From Isoetes taiwanensis (Eukaryota; Streptophyta; Lycopodiopsida; Isoetales; Isoetaceae): DNA of 64,000 nucleotides. Numbering within the stretch: position 1 is the first letter of the stretch; the number at the start of each line of letters is the position of its first letter. Made by a program: the position numbers and the translations under genes. Positions 56,330 through 64,000 of this stretch are shown piece after piece. Location: the NCBI GenBank assembly GCA_021234155.1, contig JAJEKV010000058.1:5652600-5716599 (forward strand). The letters are read 5' to 3'. Under the pieces are notes generated by a model. That model was not told the origin of the DNA. It saw only the letters and a program-made list of their open reading frames with translations, and made no database searches.

Positions 56330-58990
56330 GTTTCGAAGATAATTGCTAGCATACGAGACTAAGCTAATATCACATGCAAGAATGCATGCACGTGGAAGAA
56401 AGAAGAAATACTAAATGCAAGAACTCAGTATGCTACTTAAAAAAATAAAAAACTTTTTACCTACTTGCATAACCGAAAAGACATCCCTGGATTTGTCACA
56501 ATGAACATTGGGTTAGAGGACAATATGACTTTGAGTCTTTGCCGGGTCCTCATATCCCCCAATTTACCACAATTTAAAGCTCTCGTATTATAGCCAAACA
56601 CCTAGCGAATAGCGTCTCTCCTAAGCACCTTAGGAAATGATAATCTCGACAAAACAAAAGTGCTTCACAATGTCCATAACAAGTGGTGTTAGCATTCAAG
56701 CGCTTGATGTACACATGTTGGTCATGATGACATATGCATGCAAATCAGAAGGCTTCTCCTGGCCTTCCCCATGCCAACGCAAGTTGAAACATTAGTATGT
56801 GATTATCTAAATCATCTCTATGAATCTATTTCTCTAAGTCAAAGCTTTATATTTGGCCCAAACTAGCCTCAAGACGATAGAAATCTGAGATGGTATATAT
56901 GATAAATTCACCAACAAAGAACTTCTAATAATAGGCAAGTGTGCCCTAGAAGATCATTTACATCTTTGAAGAAAAGGTCATTCCTAGTCGAGACGGTCTA
57001 GTCATAAGCTAGGAATTCAAAAAGCTACTTCCTTTAAAGGCTTAAAGTTCACGTGCAACAATCCTCTAAAAGCACGTTCGCCTCTTATTTGAATATCCAT
57101 TTGTTCGGATGTAGAATAAATCACAAATAGTCATATAAATGGCATCAATGCAGTAGATTGCATTTTATAGATAAAAATCAAAATGGAGTCTCATTTAGAA
57201 ATCTACCTTTTCTTTATACATAAAAACCAAGTACACGACATCTCAAAAGTAGCAATAGCAACTGACACAAGCAAACCCCTCATGTGATTATACATTGTGA
57301 CCTATAATATCTTTGTCCTTTGCAGTGATGGAGTTAAACTAAAAGATGTGCACAACTAACCATGATTGGGGGGAATTCTAGTCTAGGCTTAGCATAAGAC
57401 ATTAGGAAATGAGATACTGAAGATGCATTAAACCAGTGGCTGATTATAGATCTTCTAAATAGGATGTGACTCTTACATATATAGTAGGGTCGAGGGGTTT
57501 TCAAGGGCCAGCATATATATCAAACCAGAAAGTAAGTCTGGAAATGGGAGGGTCTAACCATGTCGAGGGGTTTTCAAGGGCCAGCATATATATCAAACCA
57601 GAAAGTAAGTCTGGAAATGGGAGGGTCTAACCATTTTAACAACTTTTAAGTTACACACGTGTTAAATCAAAACCAAACTTTGCTGGTTATGTTGTTGTAC
57701 AAGTGCACCGACGTAAAGTCGAATTTGCCTTTTAGATACATAAAATGCAACAAAACTTAGAGAAGGGACTCCGATGGCAAGAATCTGGTCATGGACAAAC
57801 AAAAATGTGGAGTCATTTAAAATCCAGAGCAAGATCTTGAACAAAAAAAGAGAAAGATCTTGAACTAAAAAATAAATCTTTATCTTTGGAACAACCTAAT
57901 TAGGCACACCGCTATCCTTGAGAGGAAGGCTGAGATCTTGTATCCAAAGCTCCAAAAATTGAGAAGGATGGATCTGATGAATACCATAATACATAATAGC
58001 CAAGTGACACCGATCCAATCGTACAAATAAAATCTCACATATATCTTCAATGTGGCCATAGCAATAGCACTTCAGTTTGTTTCTCTCCACTGTATTATAG
58101 ATAGGATAGTACTTTTACGTATTGTATGGTGAAGATATCCTCAAAGATATCCCATATCCATATAATGTGTAGTTCATCTTAAGGTGTAGATTTAATCATA
58201 TACAATCATGCCTATAAATTACAATTTCACTATGTGCTTAGCTCATTTGCTCAAAGCTACAAAGAAATGGCAGATGCCATTGCTTGCAACATAAACATGA
58301 TGAAATAAAAGGTGGTCATTTATAAGGTTATATCTCAATCAACCAGGATTTGTGAAGGAATATCCATTTGGCATGTCAAGCAAAGCCTTTTAAACAGTAC
58401 ATATAATCATTACATATACTGTTCATGTGTTGTACTTTACTTGAAAATTATATATACGTTATTTGTATTTTCAATGTACATGATAGACACAACATGTGGG
58501 GCATGGCTGCACATTCTATGCTGTTACAGAGTGCAGGCTTACCATAGTCAGCTGTATGCGATGTACTTTGAACATTTCCTTGGATTCTAATTTTCAACAA
58601 AGATAGCCGTCTTAATAGCATGCAAGGCCTTTATATTTCTACATTTTGCAAGCACAAAGTCAAATGAGCCTGAACCTTAAAAATAGAAAATCCAATATGG
58701 TTAAAATGCGCAGAATATGGTTTATGCACTATACTTAGGACCTCCAAGCTTGGTCTTGAAGGCCCAACAAGCCACATTTCTAGGGACATATTTGGCTGCC
58801 ATGTACTTTAAGAAGAGCATGTGTTTGGTGTAATTCATGTTATTTTATGATAATGCTATGATATCTGGAAAGCAATAACAGCTTATGATCTATCTGCCAG
58901 AATAAAGCCAAATATGCTTTCAAAACGTATGATTCTAGGAATGCATAAAGTTTTGGCAGGATTGGATTATGCTACCTAAGGATTAAAAGT
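56330..58990. other. No gene recognised within the right duplicate
   Basis: Counterpart of 36,220-38,880. Two minus-strand frames at 58,090-57,896 and 57,844-57,662 (IMYYGIHQIHPSQFLELWIQ, DQILAIGVPSLSFVAFYVSK) look mildly coding but match nothing I know. Confidence 0.4.
57489..57634. repeat. 73-bp tandem duplication private to the right copy
   Basis: GTCGAGGGGTTTTCAAGGGC...GGGTCTAACCAT is present twice here and once in the left copy (about 37,390), so it arose after the segmental duplication. Confidence 0.9.
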
Positions 58991-59120
58991 TCCAGCTTAG
59001 AATAACATACGATCGTTTACATACTGATATGAGGAAACAAAGGTCTCCCAAGTTACATTTGGGTTCCAAGTTACATTGCAATTGTCCATACAAACTGTAT
59101 AAGAAGAAAATGCAAGTTAC

Positions 59121-60697
59121 CTTTCTATATGTAGTCCATGTATTTGGATGCTTTTTATCGTTCGGCACTCTCATAAACTCCCGACTATTCTTGATTATGT
59201 TCAAAGAGCATTCAACTACCTTGCTCTCTAGTGCTTTTGAACTTATGTTCTCTGCCAAGCATAACAAAACTCAATGGACAGAAAACCAAAAAGATTTTGC
59301 CATACAAACACTACCAGAAAAGTGTCAACTTTGCACCATCAAGACACTTTAGCTCGCCAGTCTTGCCAAGCAAACAAAGACGCTGTTCTCTCAACTCCGG
59401 TATTGTCTGTAAGAAGAGGAAAAGGGATATTAGATTGATGTGGATAAAGAGGAGTGCATCAGAAACATGAGAGACATCTTGTGGATAAAGAGGAGTGCAT
59501 CAGAAACATGAGTGACATCTTAAAGGAGCATGCTGGCATTCATTTCAAAATGAGCATAGATAGAGCACAAAGATGACTCTCTATAGCTATCAATTTGTTG
59601 GTATGGGAATAGAAGAAACCCTGAGAATGAAATCAGCAGAATTCATATGAGGATACTTCCACTTCAAGAGGCCATTGTATCCATATGGTATGTATGGGTC
59701 ATCCCATCCCTGCACAAGAAACGAAAATGAATTAACTATATATGAAGCCCTGCACAAACTCCCTAGGGACAATATGCCCTGTTTTAAGTGCAACCATTTT
59801 CCTAGGAATTTATTATTGATGAATGAGTAAAAGACATCGAATCGTAATATTTAGGGCGCTACACTAGGCACATGGATCTCTTCACATGTTTCCTTTGATA
59901 ATCCAAGTTACATTTACCTGGGAAATGACGCCATCAGCTTTATGGGGAAGTTTTGAATAAGACCACCGAGAATCCTTCGCGTCATTGGCAGAACCCAAAA
60001 TCCCTTCCATTTTTTCTGGTATATCAAACCAGCAAATTAATAGAATAAACAGGCCAATTCGCACATATTATTTTTCTGCATGAAGGGAGGGAGGAAAGCA
60101 ACATTTATATGGACAATACTTGTACGTGGCTGAGAATTCAATTGGAGAATGACTGAGAAGCAGTTCTCCTTGAAAATCCAACTTGGAAAATGTTCTGCAC
60201 TTTTCAGTTTGTTATAATGATAGCACTGAATTGCATGACTGTAGACACGCCTTGCTCTTCTAGACATGTTATAACTCATCTACATATTTGACCAGTTGAA
60301 ACAGTCGTCCCACAGCCATATACTCAAAGCTCTGAGGAGCTTTACATTTTATGCCACGATGATAAAGAACTGTCCTGCATGTGATTGCCTAAGACTGGTA
60401 ACACGCATTTTACAGCATAGACTATCTATCTCTACACATGGCATGCCTCCAAATGAAATGAAACTATGCACCAAACATAGATATAGAAATGAAACTATGC
60501 ATCAAGGTGCAATTGAGACCAACCTGGAAATATTGGACTGCCTCCAATTCATAGTTATATTGATGGCTAGATAAGGCATCCTGCTTCCTTGCTTCTATAA
60601 GGTCTCTTTCAATTGCTTTCCTCTCTGTTTCTGCGAGCATGTCAATGTGTTTGTGCATCAACGAGCGGCATAGTTGGCTTTGGGATCGTGCCAACAT
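59121..60697 (-). pseudogene. mRNA capping enzyme-like gene, guanylyltransferase C-terminal half (pseudogene)
   Basis: Minus-strand exons with AG/GT borders follow the plant mRNA capping enzyme in order. The exon at 60,697-60,528 has ERDLIEARKQDALSSHQYNY. The exon at about 60,020-59,918 reads GFWVLPMTRRILGGLIQNF and then LPHKADGVISQ with a one-base shift between them. The exon at 59,710-59,620 reads GWDDPYIPYGYNGLLKWKYP. A further exon near 59,430-59,330 has LCLLGKTGELKCLDG. The exon at 59,253-59,121 reads KVVECSLN and FMRVPNDKKHPNTWTTYRK. The family caps the 5' end of nuclear mRNA. The nucleotidyl-lysine motif KxDG and the N-terminal phosphatase domain are missing, so it cannot be a working enzyme. 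Its first exon lies head-to-head with the kinase, about 180 bases away. Confidence 0.7.
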
Positions 60698-60824
60698 CCG
60701 ACGGACAGCACACAAATATCTGGGATTTTTCCTAATTTAGATGCGGCCTTTTCCCGAAATCCAGGAATAGAACTGATATTTTAATGGAAAGTGCAGAGTC
60801 AGTGCGACAACTAACTTACAAAGG

Positions 60825-60831
60825 TATAAAA
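60825..60831 (+). promoter_or_regulatory. TATA box of the intact kinase gene
   Basis: TATAAAA in AAAGGTATAAAAGAACG, 51 bases before the ATG at 60,876, implies a very short 5' leader. The intergenic space to the minus-strand exon is only about 180 bases. Confidence 0.6.
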
Positions 60832-60875
60832 GAACGTCTGCATTTGCATTGTGTTGGCATTACAGAATTCTGAGT

Positions 60876-61847
60876 ATGGAGACAGAGCCGGAGACGGACG
60901 AAGAATCTCTCAACTACAACTATTCTGCTTTATTTCCCAATCTTTTGAAGAGCTATGATCTGCTTAAGGAAATCGGCAGCGGTGGCCAAGCTACGGTTTT
61001 TCGCTGCAGAAGTAAAACAGAAGGTAAGAAAGAGTTTGCTTGCAAAATCATCTGGGTAGGAGACACAGAGCCGATCAAGGAAGTGGAGATCATGCAGAAG
61101 TTAGCCAGCAGCCCTGGCGTAGTGCATATACACGAAGTAATCAAAGACGAGGGATTCTGGCACCTGATCATGGAATTGTGCGAATGTAGCTTGCTTGATG
61201 TAATCGTCAAGAAAGGCAGGCTATGGGAAAAGGAAGCTGCTCTTCTTATTCGAAATCTTGCTCTAGCTATACAGGATCTTCATCAAAAGGGTATTATCCA
61301 CCGGGATCTGAAGCCGGAAAACGTTCTTGTGAGCTCAGCAGCAAAACCCTATGATGTTAGGGTTTCGGATTTCGGCCTATCGGCTCGTTTTTCAGGTTCG
61401 GCTCCCAGTTTTACATCCAGAGTCGGAACACTAAGATATTTCGCTCCAGAGGTTGTGCAGGGATATTATTCGACAGAGATAGACATATGGGATCTGGGTT
61501 TGATCCTGGATGAGGCGCTTACAGGGAATTATCCCTTCTCAAGTCTACAAACTGCGGAAATTCACGAAGAACTGCTTCATGGCGAGGATCTGGCTGCCTC
61601 ACACTTGCATTGGCCAGTTGGGTTGGTGTCAGAAGAAGCAAAGAGCCTTGTTTTGGCGATGTTGCAGCCTGATCCGGAGGAAAGGATATCTGTGCAGCAA
61701 ATTTTGGCACATCCCTGGGTTGCCAAATATTATTCTAGTGCTAGTAGAAGCGCGCCTCAGAGCTTAAAACGTAAGAGGCCATGCTTCAAATATGGTGTTC
61801 CTTCTCCGCTCATCAGAACAGTGAGGCCCTGTGAAATTGCCTGCTGA
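60876..61847 (+). CDS. Intact serine/threonine kinase, PEPKR2-like (CDPK-related)
   Basis: A single-exon gene of 323 codons. All kinase landmarks are present: glycine loop GSGGQATV (34-41), ATP lysine in FACK (Lys57), helix-C Glu in KEVEIMQKL, catalytic HRDLKPEN (142-149, Asp144), DFGL (Asp165), GT..Y.APE (184-192) and DIWDLG (203-208). The EFACK / EVEIMQ / PGVV / LIMELC pattern is closest, among families I recall, to plant PEPKR2 in the CDPK/PEPC-kinase group. There are no EF-hands. The N-terminal extension is short and acidic, and the tail carries a basic LKRKRP patch that could serve nuclear import. ATG 60,876 is chosen because the codons upstream in frame contain no other ATG and the TATA box lies 51 bases before it. 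Asp in LDEALTG replaces the usual Tyr. Confidence 0.85.
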   Translation: METEPETDEESLNYNYSALFPNLLKSYDLLKEIGSGGQATVFRCRSKTEGKKEFACKIIWVGDTEPIKEVEIMQKLASSPGVVHIHEVIKDEGFWHLIMELCECSLLDVIVKKGRLWEKEAALLIRNLALAIQDLHQKGIIHRDLKPENVLVSSAAKPYDVRVSDFGLSARFSGSAPSFTSRVGTLRYFAPEVVQGYYSTEIDIWDLGLILDEALTGNYPFSSLQTAEIHEELLHGEDLAASHLHWPVGLVSEEAKSLVLAMLQPDPEERISVQQILAHPWVAKYYSSASRSAPQSLKRKRPCFKYGVPSPLIRTVRPCEIAC

Positions 61848-64000
61848 AAGGACATTCTTTGTTAATTTGCCACTCAAAAGGCAAAATTCTTTTGTACATA
61901 CGTCACCTCTGTGACATATTTTTTGAATACAATTATTTTTAAAGGTTGGCTTCTCAGATATGCCATTTTGAATACAATAGAATTATTTAGAGAGGTTGAA
62001 TACAATAGAATTATAGATAGAGCACTGGTTGGCTTCTTGACATAATAGGCCACCTCCATTCAAAATGATTGTTTATATCTGTGTCTTGTATATCAATTTA
62101 TGTACCATCACGTTCACTCCTCGTACCAGCACAGAATTCTATATAAGCATATGCATTCAATGAGTGTCATTCATGCACACCATCAGACGACGCAGGGGAG
62201 GTTATTTCTCATTTCCAAACCTCTACCTTTGGAAAACTCATGTATCAAAACATATATAAAGCATTCACTTTGATTCTATTCTTCAAGATTCCTTGATGCT
62301 CCATTGCATGCGTGCCAAATGTCAATTTTTTTTTTCGGGGAACATTTTTGCAATTTTGCGTTCTTGCATTTATTGAGGAGGAGTCACAGCCACGTTTTTG
62401 CATTTTTCTAGTTAAAATATTTATTGAGGAGCCACAGCCCAGAATCTCCCCTTCTGACGCCATAGCCAATCATTTGGGAGCTCCAAATGATGCCAAATCC
62501 GAGCTTCTGCCATCTTCCGCCAAGGAAAATCCTTCCAATGGCCCCGGAGGCAGCTCCAAGCAGGGATCAAAATGCGTGTCGATTTTTTTTCGCTCTTCCG
62601 GGTTGAATATTTCCGGGATTTTGAACAATTCTGTCTTTGAATCTGTTTGATTCATGGTTTTTCAGCCGAAAAAATGCAATGAAGAAGAGAATCGTTTTGC
62701 GTCCATATGGGAGCGGAGGCAAACCCCTTGAAGAAGTCCTTCCTTAGACATGTGGGCTTGGAGAAAATATGACCAAAACCCATCAAAGACTCGCCTTTAT
62801 CCAGTGCGCCTATAGCCGAAAGCTTACAGATATTCTTTTTTTTTTGCTTTCCTAACCCAATTCCATCGTTTTTTGCATTTCTTTTGCCTTTCCGCCATAG
62901 CCCACCTCGGGACTTCCTCCCACTTCTTTCATTCGTCATTAACTACTGCTCTAGCATATGCAGCATGTATATGTCTCTGTGGTAGATTCTTTTGATTATG
63001 TTTTGCAGTCAAATCTGCAGTCCCCACGATTATGTAATCTCTAGGTATGTCTTTTTAACTTAATAATCTCATTTCTCACACTCAATTCTTAAAACCCCAT
63101 TGCGAAATATTTATTCGCGGATTCTGATCTGGACTCTAAGTCTGTTGCATACCTTTGCCAAAGATAGACTGTATCCTTCTCTCAGAAGCAAAGTGAAAGA
63201 AGAACATCTTACAATGAAGCTCTGCATCCTGCCCAGGTCGTTGCTTTACATTAAATCACATGGAATAATTTTAGCTTCAGCTCTACTTTATCTTCACAGC
63301 ATTGAACACCCCGAAGCAGTTGCAAATAGGAAAGTTGCTTAAAATCTCCCATGAAATCTCCCAAAAAGCTCAAAATTTATGCCCTAAATTGTAAATTGCT
63401 GCTTGCACATTCTCTGCTCCGGGCAATCGTTGTTGCAAGGAGGATCTATCCATCCGGGAGCGGATCCCCGACCAAACCACCGAAATTCCTTGAAAACTTT
63501 CTAACCTCCCATATCGGCAAAAATCACCTAATTTAATGGAGATCAAAGGCATTTTTTTCTTGCCAATTACATGAGGATCACCTTTTTAGATTCACCTGCA
63601 CTAATCAAGAAAGGTTATATAGTTACTATTCAAGAGAGCGTGCAAAAAAAAAACCGGCCGATTCGTGGTTGCGACTTCTCAAATACATAGCCAAGACCAT
63701 CATTAATGGATCTTCTCGTCATCAATTCCCAGCTTTTCTTTGGTTTTATGCAATTCTGAGTTATAACTGTTAAAATAGACCGGCCTCTAAGTTTTTCTCG
63801 ATTAATCCATTTGCTCCACGAAGATTTCTATGGTATTTGTCCACTAATCATTCGGTTCTTATGAAATCGTTTTCATCTCCTCATCCTCCGGCCTTGCCAT
63901 GAATCGAGAGGTACATTCATTCATAATAAAAGCACGGGCATTCGGCAACTCTCTTATTAGCAGCTTTTCCGTGTTCCATGTATTAAGAAGAATGGCGACG
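61848..64000. other. No gene recognised; 3' flank of the kinase
   Basis: Counterpart of 41,588-43,740. Contains a duplicated AATACAATAGAATTAT string close behind the stop and mixed sequence after it. No coding region that I trust. Confidence 0.4.

Larger units (their letters stand above)
55326..64000. repeat. Segmental duplication, right copy (cut by window end)
   Basis: Parallel to 35,221-43,740 with an offset of 20,105 at the start, 20,250 at the kinase and 20,260 at the end, so indels are small. It carries the intact kinase. Confidence 0.9.

Noticed and set aside
60849-60875. Nine-residue upstream extension of the kinase
   Set aside because: It would need a TTG start and leaves almost no leader after the TATA box. 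ATG 60,876 is the sensible start.
1-64000. CRISPR array, bacterial operon or organelle origin
   Set aside because: Repeats lack regular unique spacers. GT/AG borders, TATA boxes, LINEs and SINEs point to nuclear plant DNA. No rRNA or tRNA genes and no organellar genes were seen.

Overview
The window looks like nuclear DNA of a land plant with a large, repeat-rich genome. The evidence is a plant-type calcium-dependent-like protein kinase with a TATA box, exons resembling the plant mRNA capping enzyme with GT/AG borders, an HMG-box reading frame, a tRNA-derived SINE, CACTA-like ends, LINEs and a Ty3/gypsy fossil. Gene density is very low, about one intact host gene in 64 kb. A gymnosperm or fern-like genome would fit, but nothing here fixes the lineage.

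Left part (1-16.5 kb). A minisatellite is followed by an HMG-box reading frame and a CACTA-like end. From about 3.9 to 12.8 kb lie pieces of a large DNA transposon: an N-terminal transposase-side fragment on the minus strand, an intact 156-aa acidic ORF, several unrecognised coding stretches, an FCP1-like HAD domain on the plus strand, and a recognisable right terminal repeat at 12,762-12,793. Palindromic GTGTATTC modules are embedded in it (5.7-6.2 and 9.3-9.7 kb). A LINE 3' end (13.5-14.6 kb) and a Ty3/gypsy gag-protease fossil (14.9-16.4 kb) follow.

Middle part (16.5-35 kb). About 4 kb shows no gene. Then comes a nested set. An outer gene carrying DUF7869-type motifs lies on the minus strand, in pieces between 34.5 and 20.4 kb. 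It is interrupted by an 8,872-bp element (25,405-34,276) with perfect 32-bp terminal inverted repeats and a TGGT target duplication. That inner element holds a DUF7869-type gene (minus) and an FCP1-like HAD gene (plus), arranged divergently, and a LINE has inserted into its DUF7869 gene. The pairing of these two genes inside TIRs, seen in part again at 4-12.8 kb, is the best candidate here for an undescribed system. Next to it lie six near-perfect 24-bp palindromes (34,931-35,142).

Right part (35-64 kb). A segmental duplication has copies at 35,221-43,740 (at least) and 55,326-64,000 (cut by the window end), about 20.2 kb apart. Each copy holds a LINE zinc-binding remnant, minus-strand exons of a capping-enzyme-like pseudogene and, head-to-head with these, a PEPKR2-like kinase gene. 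The kinase is intact in the right copy (60,876-61,847) and broken in the left one. A further fragment of the capping-enzyme exons lies at 54.85-55.33 kb. Between the copies are CACTA-like ends, a SINE, tandem repeats and a 220-bp repeat that serves as a paralogous empty site for the transposon end at 12.79 kb.

Many reading frames are broken by one- or two-base changes, and many differences between the two duplicate copies sit at CAG/CTG/CCG/CGG trinucleotides. Some breaks may therefore be base-calling errors at methylated sites and not true decay.
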